A program made the position numbers and the translations under genes. Shown here piece by piece: positions 8,582 to 16,139 of a stretch of 26,014 nt of DNA (the stretch's first letter is position 1; the number at the start of each line of letters is the position of its first letter). Source of the stretch: GCA-2862585 sp049890295 (GTDB taxonomy: Bacteria; Bacteroidota; Bacteroidia; Flavobacteriales; UBA7312); NCBI GenBank assembly GCA_049890295.1, contig JBMHBP010000026.1, positions 1 through 26,014 on the forward strand. Reading direction: 5' to 3'. The notes beneath the pieces were generated by a model. That model worked only from the letters and a program-made list of their open reading frames with translations, made no database searches and was not told the DNA's origin.

Positions 8582-9451
8582 ATGAAAAATATATTAATAG
8601 TTGTAGTGTTTTTAAGTTGTTTTGGGTGTATAAAATTAAATGATATCGCATTTTACAACGAACCTTTGTCAGAGTATAAACTAGATGACTATGAATTTGA
8701 ACTTGATTTTAGATTAGACAGTTCTTATTCAGTTCAAAGCATACATGAAGTCTCTTTTAATTCTGGTGGTTTTGAGCTGGCAGCAATTTATATTGGAACA
8801 TTGAGTGCCATACCGAACGACACAATTATTTTATATTGTAACGGTCAAACCAAGCATATGGATTATTATTGGCAAAGAGCTAAGTTATTAGCTAATTGTG
8901 GAGGTAAAGAACGATTTGGTGTGTTGATGTTTGACTACAGAGGGTATGGTAAATCAGAGGGTATTCCTTCAGAAGAGGGGCTATATGAAGATGTCAGAGC
9001 AGCCATGGATTGGCTTAAAAGTTGGGGTGCTCGTTCAGAACGAATCATATGTTATGGATTTAGTTTAGGTTCTGCTCCTGCCACTGATTTAATGGCATAC
9101 GGAAATAATGGCGACTTCCCGCATAAGTTAGTATTAGAATCCCCTTTTGCTTCAACAGATTTATTGGCCCAAGAATCAACTCTTATTGAAGTATCTGCCT
9201 CATATATTACTCAACTCAAATTTGATAATACTGAAAAAATTAAATCAGTTAATCAGCCATTAATGTGGCTTCACGGAACAGAGGACGATTATGTAGCCAT
9301 AAGCAATGGAGAGGCGATAATTGCAAATTATTTAGGAAATGATTCTACTTTCTTAAGAGTAGAGGGAGCAAAGCATGGAAAAGACGGTGTACCAACTACT
9401 ATGGGTTACCAAACTTATTTGAAGGAAATAGAGGACTTTATATCTAATTAA
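8582..9451 (+). CDS. Lipoprotein alpha/beta hydrolase (BEM46/ABHD-like serine hydrolase)
   Basis: A 289-residue serine hydrolase anchored by lipid. I start at the ATG at 8582, one base after the previous stop, because 'MKNILIVVVFLSCFGC' is a lipoprotein signal with C16 as the acylated residue; the in-frame ATG at 8537 lies inside the preceding gene. Fold markers are 'IILYCNGQTKHMDYYW' (82-97), 'VLMFDYRGYGKSEG' (114-127), the nucleophile elbow 'YGFSLGS' with S161, 'LHGTEDDYV' (D235/D236) and 'EGAKHG' with H265. The arrangement resembles ABHD12/17 and BEM46-type acyl hydrolases, which often act on lipids or acyl-proteins; that role is inferred. Pairing with a barrel-like lipoprotein suggests work in the outer membrane. 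Confidence 0.85.
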   Translation: MKNILIVVVFLSCFGCIKLNDIAFYNEPLSEYKLDDYEFELDFRLDSSYSVQSIHEVSFNSGGFELAAIYIGTLSAIPNDTIILYCNGQTKHMDYYWQRAKLLANCGGKERFGVLMFDYRGYGKSEGIPSEEGLYEDVRAAMDWLKSWGARSERIICYGFSLGSAPATDLMAYGNNGDFPHKLVLESPFASTDLLAQESTLIEVSASYITQLKFDNTEKIKSVNQPLMWLHGTEDDYVAISNGEAIIANYLGNDSTFLRVEGAKHGKDGVPTTMGYQTYLKEIEDFISN

Positions 9452-9525
9452 TTTTTTTGGATTGAATTTAGATATTTACCTAAAATTTCTGCTTTTATTC
9501 TAAGCTATTAATTTAAAAAAATACT

Positions 9526-9533
9526 GAACTTTG
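9526..9533 (+). promoter_or_regulatory. Likely -7 element before the extended SDR gene
   Basis: GAACTTTG matches TAnnTTTG at 7 of 8 bases and lies 19 bases before the ATG at 9553. The run AACTTTGCAAT is repeated exactly before the YkuK-type gene at 22586-22596. No clear -33 element is visible. Confidence 0.35.
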
Positions 9534-9552
9534 CAATCGATTAAATAATCTA

Positions 9553-10611
9553 ATGATTGATAAGAATAAACCCATATTAGTAACTGGTGCTAATGGCTAT
9601 GTTGCCAGTTGGCTAGTTAAAAAATTACTTGATGAAGGGTTGACAGTACATGCTGCAGTTCGTAATCCTAAAGACGAATCTAAAGTAGGACACTTAGTTA
9701 ATTTAGTAAAAGACACTGTGGGTGAATTAAAACTGTTTAGTGCTGACTTATTAAAAGCAGGGTCTTACAAAGAAGCCATGCAAGGTTGTGAGTTAGTATA
9801 CCATACGGCATCTCCGTTTTTTACCGAAGTTAAAAACCCTGTAACAGAATTGATAGAACCGGCTGTTAATGGCACCGAAAATGTTCTTTTATCAGCCAAA
9901 GAAGTTGAGTCCGTTAAAAGGGTAGTAGTAACCAGTAGTTGTGCAGCCATATATACTGATGCTATTGACACAATTAACGCACCAGGTGGAAGAATTACAG
10001 AAGAGATTTGGAATACGACAGCATCCCTTAAATATCAACCTTATTCTTTGTCTAAAACCTTAGCAGAAAAAAAAGCTTGGGAGATTAGTCAAACACAAGA
10101 TAAATGGGATTTAGTGACCTTAAATATGTCATTAGTAATGGGTCCACCATTAAATCCAAAGGCCAATTGTGAGAGCAGTAATATTCTAATTATGCTGGGT
10201 GGAGGTAAAATGAAAATGGGAGTACCTAAAATGGGAATTGGTATTGTGGATGTTAGAGATGTAGCAGAAACACATTTTAGAGCCGGTTTCTATAAAAATG
10301 CCAATGGAAGGTACATTACCTTTGGGCATGAAACGGATTTCTTAGAGTTAGGATTAGTTTTAGGCCAGAAGTATAGCCATAATTACCTTCTACCAAAAAA
10401 GGCTTTACCTAAATGGCTGTTGATGTTAGTTGGCCCCTTTGTCCATAGTTTATTTTCTCGAAAATTTATTAGAAATAATATAAACGTAGCCTGGCGAGCT
10501 GATAACTCAAAGGTTAAAAAAGATCTTGACATGACTTTTCGACCTTTGAAAGAGACAATGGAAGATGCATTTCAGCAAATGATTGATGCTGGAATTATAA
10601 AGGCTAAATAA
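9553..10611 (+). CDS. Extended SDR, dihydroflavonol 4-reductase-like NAD(P)-dependent epimerase/reductase
   Basis: A 352-residue NAD(P)-binding oxidoreductase of the extended short-chain dehydrogenase class. The Rossmann motif is 'TGANGYVASW' (11-20). 'VRNPKD' follows the second strand, where the Arg is typical of NADPH users. The catalytic set is in 'VVTSSCAA' (S128/S129) and 'YSLSK' (Y164, K168). The layout and 'YHTASPFF' match the dihydroflavonol-4-reductase/cinnamoyl-CoA-reductase-like branch, which in bacteria reduces varied carbonyl substrates; the true substrate is unknown. There is no signal peptide. It has its own likely promoter in the 101-bp upstream gap and ends 3 bases from the convergent selO stop, with no visible terminator between them. 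Confidence 0.85.
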   Translation: MIDKNKPILVTGANGYVASWLVKKLLDEGLTVHAAVRNPKDESKVGHLVNLVKDTVGELKLFSADLLKAGSYKEAMQGCELVYHTASPFFTEVKNPVTELIEPAVNGTENVLLSAKEVESVKRVVVTSSCAAIYTDAIDTINAPGGRITEEIWNTTASLKYQPYSLSKTLAEKKAWEISQTQDKWDLVTLNMSLVMGPPLNPKANCESSNILIMLGGGKMKMGVPKMGIGIVDVRDVAETHFRAGFYKNANGRYITFGHETDFLELGLVLGQKYSHNYLLPKKALPKWLLMLVGPFVHSLFSRKFIRNNINVAWRADNSKVKKDLDMTFRPLKETMEDAFQQMIDAGIIKAK

Positions 10612-10614
10612 TTT

Positions 10615-12039
10615 TTAAGTCCCACAAAATGTTTGGTAATTTTTTTCGAAATCGTCTGAGGGAGCTTTCAAAATCGAGGCTAATTCATTGTCATAATCGA
10701 AAGGTGTAGATAAAATAGCTAAGAGAGAATTGAATAATTTATAATTATCATTTTCTGCATTCTCCAAAGCTTGCTCAATGCTGTTGTTTCTAGGAATGAC
10801 TACAGGATTAGTTTTACGCATCAGCTGTTTAGCATCTGAAAAACAAGTGTATTGTACTATGTTTTCTTTCCATAGGTCATACCATTTTTTGAAATCTGTA
10901 ATATTAATGAATTCTTCTTCTATTTTATTAGATGATAGTGACCTAAATGTATTGGTGTAATCCATTTTATGATTTTTCATAATGTCCAATAAGTCTTCGA
11001 TTAGGAAATTTAAATTATTATGGGTTGATTCAAAACCAATTTTATTTAGCATCATTGCATAATATTGAGTATTCCAAATTTCGTCAAACTCATTAATTAC
11101 CGACTGAGCTAATTTTACAGATAGTGCACTATCTGAATGAATAAGAGGAAGTAAAGATTCAGCAAATCTAGAAATATTCCATTTTAATACAGTTGGTTGA
11201 TTTCCAAAGGCATATCGGCCATGACGATCGATTGAGCTATAGACTGTATTGGGGTCATAGGTGTTCATGAAAGCACAAGGTCCATAATCAAAAGTCTCAC
11301 CACTAATAGCAATATTATCTGTATTCATCACTCCATGAATAAATCCAATTCGCATCCAGTTAACTACTAATTTTATTTGCTTTTCCATGACTGTTTTAAG
11401 TAAAGCAAGTGGTGGGTTTTCAACTGATTTAATTTCAGGATATAATCGCTTAATTGTATAATTGGTAAGCGTTTGAAGTTCATTACTTTTACCAAAATAG
11501 TAGGCGTATTCGAAAGTCCCAATACGAATGTGACTCTGCATTGTTCTTATTAGAATACTTCCTTCTTCTTTGAAATTCCTATAAACAGTTTCGTTAGTTT
11601 TTAAAACCCCAAGACCTCTTGAGCTAGGTATTTGAAGATAGTACATAGCTTCGCTTATTATATATTCCCTGAGCATAGCTTTTAGGGTTGCTTTACCATC
11701 ACCTCGTCTAGAGTACTTGGTTTTTCCACCCCCTTTGAGTTGTATATCAAAACGTTCTTTATTTTTTGTGAGGTGTTCACCCATGATAATCGCTCTACCA
11801 TCTCCTAGTTGTGTGAATTGACCAAACTGATGACCTGCATAAGCTTGGGCATAGGATTTGTTTTGATATTTTTTGCTTAATAATGCTGATAAAATCTCAT
11901 CATGCTTAGTTGAAAGATCTAATTCTTCAAGAAGGGTATGATTCAATGTTTTGATTTCAATCTTAGCTGTTAAGCATGGAGGTGTAATGCTGTAAAGGGA
12001 ATTTGGAAGCGTTAAGTAGGAATAGTCGAACTTAAACAT
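10615..12039 (-). CDS. selO: SelO/YdiU-family protein adenylyltransferase
   Basis: SelO is a pseudokinase-fold enzyme that binds ATP upside-down and transfers AMP to Ser, Thr or Tyr of target proteins, reported in redox homeostasis. At 474 residues it equals the bacterial family length. Family blocks in order are 'YAGHQFGQFTQLGDGRAI' (67-84), 'LKGGGKTKYSRRGDGKATL' (101-119, with K102), 'REYIISEAM', 'TMQSHIRIGTFEY', 'FIHGVMNTDNIAISGETF' (233-250) and 'DYGPCAFMNTYDP' (251-263). N242 and D251 sit where the metal ligands are expected. The protein ends in 'TFCGT' with a single Cys (C472) and no CxxC or CxxU tail. It begins 4 bases after the DUF2237 gene, so the two form an operon. Confidence 0.95.
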   Translation of the reverse strand: MFKFDYSYLTLPNSLYSITPPCLTAKIEIKTLNHTLLEELDLSTKHDEILSALLSKKYQNKSYAQAYAGHQFGQFTQLGDGRAIIMGEHLTKNKERFDIQLKGGGKTKYSRRGDGKATLKAMLREYIISEAMYYLQIPSSRGLGVLKTNETVYRNFKEEGSILIRTMQSHIRIGTFEYAYYFGKSNELQTLTNYTIKRLYPEIKSVENPPLALLKTVMEKQIKLVVNWMRIGFIHGVMNTDNIAISGETFDYGPCAFMNTYDPNTVYSSIDRHGRYAFGNQPTVLKWNISRFAESLLPLIHSDSALSVKLAQSVINEFDEIWNTQYYAMMLNKIGFESTHNNLNFLIEDLLDIMKNHKMDYTNTFRSLSSNKIEEEFINITDFKKWYDLWKENIVQYTCFSDAKQLMRKTNPVVIPRNNSIEQALENAENDNYKLFNSLLAILSTPFDYDNELASILKAPSDDFEKNYQTFCGT

Positions 12040-12043
12040 CAGA

Positions 12044-12397
12044 TTATTTAGAATGTGAAATTAAATCATCTATTTTTAAATGTTCTAACGCTTTTTCATC
12101 TGTCGATTCTAATTCAACTTTGGGAGCACAGCCTGCTTGGAAAGCTTCTTGCCACCTTAATGCACATAAGCACCATCTATCGCCTGGCTTTAAACCTGGA
12201 AACATGTATTCTGGTCGAGGTGTACTCAAATCATTTCCTCTGCTTTTTGAGAATTCCAAAAAATCCTTGGTCACTATAGCACATACTGTGTGACTGCCAA
12301 AATCAACCCCATCAGTTCTACAATATCCATCTCTAAAATATCCAGTTAATGGGTCACTACAGCAAGATTGTAAAGGTTCTCCAAAAATATTTTTCAT
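12044..12397 (-). CDS. DUF2237 family protein
   Basis: A 117-residue protein of a widespread conserved family of unknown function (DUF2237). Matches include 'FGEPLQSCCSDPLTGYFRDG', 'DFGSHTVCAIVTKDFLEFS', 'SRGNDLSTPRPEYMFPGL' and 'KPGDRWCLCALRWQEAF', covering nearly the whole length. It has seven Cys (12, 13, 26, 39, 76, 78, 90), of which C26, C39, C76 and C78 lie in the conserved blocks, suggesting metal binding or thiol chemistry; that is inference. It has no signal peptide. It is the first gene of a unit with selO (4-base gap) and is divergent from the ChaN-like gene across an 83-bp region with an inverted repeat. Confidence 0.93.
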   Translation of the reverse strand: MKNIFGEPLQSCCSDPLTGYFRDGYCRTDGVDFGSHTVCAIVTKDFLEFSKSRGNDLSTPRPEYMFPGLKPGDRWCLCALRWQEAFQAGCAPKVELESTDEKALEHLKIDDLISHSK

Positions 12398-12418
12398 ACT
12401 ATAAATTTACTATTTTTT

Positions 12419-12463
12419 AATAAAATTAGAGATTCATGTTCTAATAATTTATCTAATTTTATT
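12419..12463. promoter_or_regulatory. Symmetric divergent promoter region with 12-bp inverted repeat
   Basis: AATAAAATTAGA (12419-12430) and its exact complement TCTAATTTTATT (12452-12463) are separated by 21 bases. Each arm, read outward, carries TAATTTTA, a 7-of-8 match to the TAnnTTTG -7 element. The right arm would serve the ChaN-like gene at 12481 and the left arm the DUF2237-selO unit starting at 12397. It could be two back-to-back promoters or an operator. Confidence 0.4.
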
Positions 12464-12480
12464 CTCTGTAAATTAAGACT

Positions 12481-13329
12481 ATGAAACCAGTATTAGTATT
12501 TTTTCTTTTAAGCCTTTTTCAATTTTCTATGGCACAGAAGCCAGCATATATTATTTATGATAAAAATGAAAAAAAATCCTCTTATGAGGAGCTATTAAAA
12601 AAAGCAAAAAAATCAGATGTTATTTTATTTGGAGAATATCATAATAATCCCATTCACCACTGGTTGCAATTAGAATTGGTAAACGACCTATTTGAAAATG
12701 ATGTAAAACTAATTTTAGGTGCCGAAATGTTTGAAAGTGATAATCAACTGATAATTGATGAGTATTTAGCTAATTACTTTAGTTCAGATAAACTCATTTC
12801 TGAAAGTAAAACATGGATTAATTTTAAAACAGATTATTTACCATTACTAGAGTTTTCAAAAAATAATAAAATTGATTTCATTGCTACCAATATTCCAAGA
12901 CGATATGCATCAATGGTTTATAAATTTGGTTTAGACACCCTAAATTTCCTTTCAGATGAAGCTAAATCATTTATCTCTCCATTACCCATTGAGATCGATA
13001 CTAGTTGGATTAGTTTTAAAGAAATACAACATATGGCTATGGGTCATGGAGGAGCTAATTTAGCTAGTTCACAATTTATCAAGGATGCTACTATGGCTCA
13101 TTTTATCATTAAAAACTTTAAAAAAAGACACACCTTTGTTCATTTTAATGGTGCTTTTCATTCGCAAGAGTACGAGGGCATATATGCCTATTTGAAAAAA
13201 GAAAAACCTCGCTTGTCTATACTAACTATCGGATGCCATGAACAGCAGGAGTTAAACGAGCTAGAAGAGGGGTACAAGAAAAATGATTTTGTTATTGTTA
13301 CTCCAAAACGAATGACAAAAACACACTAA
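12481..13329 (+). CDS. Exported ChaN-family haem/iron-associated protein
   Basis: A 282-residue exported protein of the ChaN/DUF399 family (EreA/TIKI-like fold), whose characterised member in Campylobacter binds haem and is linked to iron uptake. The signal peptide is 'MKPVLVFFLLSLFQFSMAQ', with no lipobox Cys, unlike the lipoprotein form. Motifs are 'ILFGEYHNNPIHH' (48-60, with E52, H54, H59 and H60), 'LGAEMFESDN' (79-88), 'IATNIPRRYAS', 'MAMGHGG' and 'HFNGAFHS' (221-228, H221 and H227), the His/Glu set expected at the active or ligand site. It is divergent from DUF2237-selO and ends 6 bases from the convergent SDR gene. I call no gene symbol because the biological role in Bacteroidota is not settled. 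Confidence 0.88.
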   Translation: MKPVLVFFLLSLFQFSMAQKPAYIIYDKNEKKSSYEELLKKAKKSDVILFGEYHNNPIHHWLQLELVNDLFENDVKLILGAEMFESDNQLIIDEYLANYFSSDKLISESKTWINFKTDYLPLLEFSKNNKIDFIATNIPRRYASMVYKFGLDTLNFLSDEAKSFISPLPIEIDTSWISFKEIQHMAMGHGGANLASSQFIKDATMAHFIIKNFKKRHTFVHFNGAFHSQEYEGIYAYLKKEKPRLSILTIGCHEQQELNELEEGYKKNDFVIVTPKRMTKTH

Positions 13330-13335
13330 GGTTTC

Positions 13336-14040
13336 TTAAAAAGGATTAGTGGCCCATACATTTAATTCATGTATAAATCCTCTGTCATCCATTTCAAGAG
13401 CACTGACTATAGCGTGAGCAATTTCCTTTGAACGTAGTTTATTATCAACCTCATCTCTTTCAGTTCTATTGGCATTTCCAAAAGCTGTTGTTACTTCACT
13501 AGGATTTATTTGACTAACTCTAATGTTGTATGGTCTGAGTTCCGCTTGCCAGCATTGACTTAAACACCTCACTGCAAATTTTGAAGATGCATACACACTA
13601 CCATTTTTATAACCCTTAAGACTTGCTGAAGACCCTATATTTATGATACTTCCATACTTTTGATTTTGCATCAAAGGGACTATCTCTTTGGTGAATAATG
13701 ACAATCCAAATACGTTGACATTAAAAACTTCTTGAAAATCTTGCTTAGTTAGTGTATTCAAGGTGCGACCAATACCAATTCCAGCATTATTAATTAAGAC
13801 ATCCACCTTATTATCCAAGAGATCAATACATTTCTTAGCATTTTCCTCTATGTCATCTAAATTACCAATGTCAAAGGCTAAGGTTTTAACATCTACCTCT
13901 TGACTTACTTTTTGTAATCTTTCCTCTGACCTAGCTGTTATAAGCACATTTGCACCTCTAACCACTAATTCCTTTGCAGTTTCTTTACCAATCCCAAGGC
14001 TACCTCCAGTAAGGATTATGTTTTTACCTTTTAAATTCAT
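13336..14040 (-). CDS. Short-chain dehydrogenase/reductase (classical SDR)
   Basis: A classical SDR of 234 residues, cytosolic, using NAD(P)H. The cofactor loop is 'TGGSLGIG' (11-18). 'ITARSEERL' follows the second strand and the Arg favours NADP. 'LINNAGIGIG' is at 82-91, N108 lies in 'VFNVNVFG', and the catalytic residues lie in 'NIGSSAS' (S137/S138) and 'YASSK' (Y150, K154). The length and sequence resemble 3-ketoacyl-ACP-reductase-like SDRs of broad specificity; the substrate cannot be assigned. It lies 19 bases downstream of the acid-phosphatase gene and is probably co-transcribed with it. Confidence 0.9.
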   Translation of the reverse strand: MNLKGKNIILTGGSLGIGKETAKELVVRGANVLITARSEERLQKVSQEVDVKTLAFDIGNLDDIEENAKKCIDLLDNKVDVLINNAGIGIGRTLNTLTKQDFQEVFNVNVFGLSLFTKEIVPLMQNQKYGSIINIGSSASLKGYKNGSVYASSKFAVRCLSQCWQAELRPYNIRVSQINPSEVTTAFGNANRTERDEVDNKLRSKEIAHAIVSALEMDDRGFIHELNVWATNPF

Positions 14041-14059
14041 TGTTTAGTATATTTTTGGT

Positions 14060-14737
14060 TTACCATTTGCCATACATAGGATTTGGAAAAAGAAATTTAT
14101 GGATTGTAAATTTCAATGAATCGTCATTTGGAAAGTCGCCCATTTGATCACCAAAATAGGCAATAACATTTTTCGCCCCATGTGCTTTCATTCTACCAAT
14201 TCCTTCGGTGACTTCTTTCCTTCTAACAATTTTAGTATCTGCTTTATCTTTTCGCAATAAAAGGATGTCATCTTTATAAAGTACTCCTAATTTTTTTAAA
14301 TTGTTTTGTGTGGCTTCTGTCGTGATTGCATCTCTATTACTCAAGTAAATAATGATGCCATTGGTTTGTTCTTTAAAAGTTGTGATAAAATCTTTTGCAC
14401 CTGGTACTAGAGTAGAAATTTCCTTTTTGACAAAAGCATTCCAACTTTCTGGATTAAATTTTTGAGAATATTTAAATAAATTCACTTGATAAATAGAATT
14501 ATCTAGAACCGTTTCGTCTAAGTCCATGACAATAGCTATTTGATCATTGCTTTTTTTATTTTGAAGAATGGCTTGTTCAGCCATGTAATAAGTCTGCTTA
14601 CACAAATATTCATATTCATCTGATTCTCTAACCCATCTTACGTCATTGGGTAATTTAGAACTGTTTTGGGCCTTAAGGTCAAGCACAAACAACAACGTAA
14701 AACATAGAATTTTGATAAAAATTAAGTTGTTTTTCAT
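14060..14737 (-). CDS. Exported HAD-family acid phosphatase (class B / e(P4)-like 5'-nucleotidase)
   Basis: A 225-residue HAD subfamily IIIB phosphatase that would remove phosphate from nucleoside monophosphates or other phosphomonoesters outside the inner membrane. Haemophilus e(P4) is the known example, acting on NMN and haem-related uptake. The signal peptide runs to 'LDLKA' (about residue 23) and lacks the lipobox of e(P4). HAD motif I is 'IVMDLDETVLDNS' (69-81, D72 nucleophile, D74 acid), motif II is 'YLSNRD' (S133), motif III lies around K163/K165, and motif IV is 'FGDQMGDFP' (D197, D201). The ending 'FPNPMYGKW' is typical of the family. The same strand carries an SDR gene 19 bases downstream. 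I see no terminator between them. Confidence 0.92.
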   Translation of the reverse strand: MKNNLIFIKILCFTLLFVLDLKAQNSSKLPNDVRWVRESDEYEYLCKQTYYMAEQAILQNKKSNDQIAIVMDLDETVLDNSIYQVNLFKYSQKFNPESWNAFVKKEISTLVPGAKDFITTFKEQTNGIIIYLSNRDAITTEATQNNLKKLGVLYKDDILLLRKDKADTKIVRRKEVTEGIGRMKAHGAKNVIAYFGDQMGDFPNDDSLKFTIHKFLFPNPMYGKW

Positions 14738-14861
14738 AAGAAATGTATTTCAAGTTTAAAACTAATCAAAAATGATAGATTAACATGAAGTCGATATCGA
14801 ATTAATTAAAAATTTGCTAAAATTAATTCCCTAAAAATTTTAAATAAATTATGGTATTAAC

Positions 14862-14963
14862 ATGAATACAATAATCACAGGTTCAATAGGTATAATTGGC
14901 AAAAGCGAATTATTAAAATCCATTTAAAAAGATGTTAAACAGATTTTTTTAAAAAGCCCTTAG
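14862..14963 (+). pseudogene. Probable remnant of the 5' end of an NAD(P)-binding epimerase gene
   Basis: The 292-bp gap between the phosphatase and the membrane-protein gene contains a 21-codon frame from the ATG at 14862. Its product carries 'TIITGSIGIIGKSELL', a recognisable start of a YbjT/NmrA-like Rossmann protein with the T-G-x-x-G-x-x-G nucleotide loop at residues 6-13. It stops at 14925-14927. The same frame then resumes with 'KDVKQIFLKSP' before a second stop at 14961-14963, which roughly fits the next strand of such proteins. I read this as a decayed gene start; a chance resemblance is possible because the match is short. Confidence 0.4.
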
Positions 14964-15029
14964 TGTCAAGTACCTTTATAATAAAGAAATAAATGATTTA
15001 GCTGAAATGTAATACTGTACAGCATTTAT

Positions 15030-15932
15030 CTATTGTAAAAGTTCATTGTCATTTTTAAAAAGACTATCCTTTTCACATTGTTTGTAAATGAACTGAATTA
15101 AAAGTCCAAACAGTAATGAAGAAATAATTAATATTAGATTAGATATTCCCTCAGTCATAAAAGAAATTCTTATAAGAATGGTTGATATAATAAAGCCTGA
15201 ATTTCTCATTATGATATGAAAAGAATCAGAGTTGAAAAATGAGAAAATGAGTAACAGTACATCTACTAAAATTAATAACTGGAACAGCTCATCAAAGAAA
15301 ATGGTATTAAGGCTACTAATACTATTGACGTCAATAGTATTTCCATAAGTCATAAATAACCACATCATAAAGTTATAAATAGCTAGCGTGGATATAAGAG
15401 GAATAAGTAGAGCAGAAATCCATTTTTTGATTTTTATGAAGGTCTTCAGGCGATCAACATATTGAGACACTTTATTTTTTATGGTATTTTTTCTAAATAG
15501 ATAAATCAGTAAAAATAAAATTATAGCTGCTCCCAAATCTAAAAATAATTGTTTGTTAGCCGGGTTTAGAAATAAGTTATCATCATAATTGATGTTAGAA
15601 ATATCTTTGAAAATTCGCCTGATTACAATAAGTGTGATTATTTCATATTGTTTTGATATATAGGTAGTCATTGACCTGGGCAGGTAATATATCAGAAGAT
15701 AAATTTCGTATATCAGGATAAAAGAAAAAGGGGTATATATAGCTGATATTGGATTTGATAGTAAACCATAGGGATCATTTATATTAATAATATCAAATTT
15801 TGATAAATAAATTAAAGCCAGGTGTAAACCAAAACTCACCAATGACAATACCAGTATGTAACGTTCAATCTTTTGTTTGGTTTTTGAACCTATAAAAAGC
15901 TCAAAAATTTTTGGTTCTAACTTACTTATCAT
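15030..15932 (-). CDS. Polytopic inner-membrane protein of unknown function
   Basis: I do not recognise a characterised family. The 300-residue product is strongly hydrophobic, with likely membrane segments near 26-44, 64-84, 130-147, 171-192, 211-233, 243-258 and 262-283, giving six or seven spans. The segment 84-112 ('LPRSMTTYISKQYEIITLIV', then 'IRRIFKDI') follows the second span and carries clustered basic residues. A basic stretch also lies at 147-170. The layout of charged amphipathic stretches between helices recalls small channel or transporter domains, but I would not assign one. No partner gene is adjacent; it stands alone between a 292-bp gap with a gene remnant and a 207-bp gap before a plus-strand gene. 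A minus-strand TAATTTTA (7 of 8) lies about 20 bases before the ATG. Confidence 0.75.
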   Translation of the reverse strand: MISKLEPKIFELFIGSKTKQKIERYILVLSLVSFGLHLALIYLSKFDIININDPYGLLSNPISAIYTPFSFILIYEIYLLIYYLPRSMTTYISKQYEIITLIVIRRIFKDISNINYDDNLFLNPANKQLFLDLGAAIILFLLIYLFRKNTIKNKVSQYVDRLKTFIKIKKWISALLIPLISTLAIYNFMMWLFMTYGNTIDVNSISSLNTIFFDELFQLLILVDVLLLIFSFFNSDSFHIIMRNSGFIISTILIRISFMTEGISNLILIISSLLFGLLIQFIYKQCEKDSLFKNDNELLQ

Positions 15933-16104
15933 ATAGTTATAAATTAAAATTATGGATTTTTTATTAGTAAACCGTAATGAACGATTTTATATCTACTTGT
16001 TAATCAAAAGTTTAGATAAATATAGTTAATTATTTTAAAAAGAGTTTTTGCTTAGAACTAGACGAAACTACAGTAGTAATATAAGCTATTCGAGTTTTTA
16101 CCGA

Positions 16105-16135
16105 TTGTACAGTAGTATTGAGTTTTATATATTTG
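16105..16135 (+). promoter_or_regulatory. Strong Bacteroidota promoter abutting the start codon of the EEP-family gene
   Basis: TTG at 16105-16107 and TATATTTG at 16128-16135 (8 of 8 to TAnnTTTG) are separated by 20 bases, within the accepted 17-23. The expected transcription start falls at about 16140-16142, on the ATG at 16140, so the mRNA would have no leader. Confidence 0.6.
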
Positions 16136-16139
16136 TACT

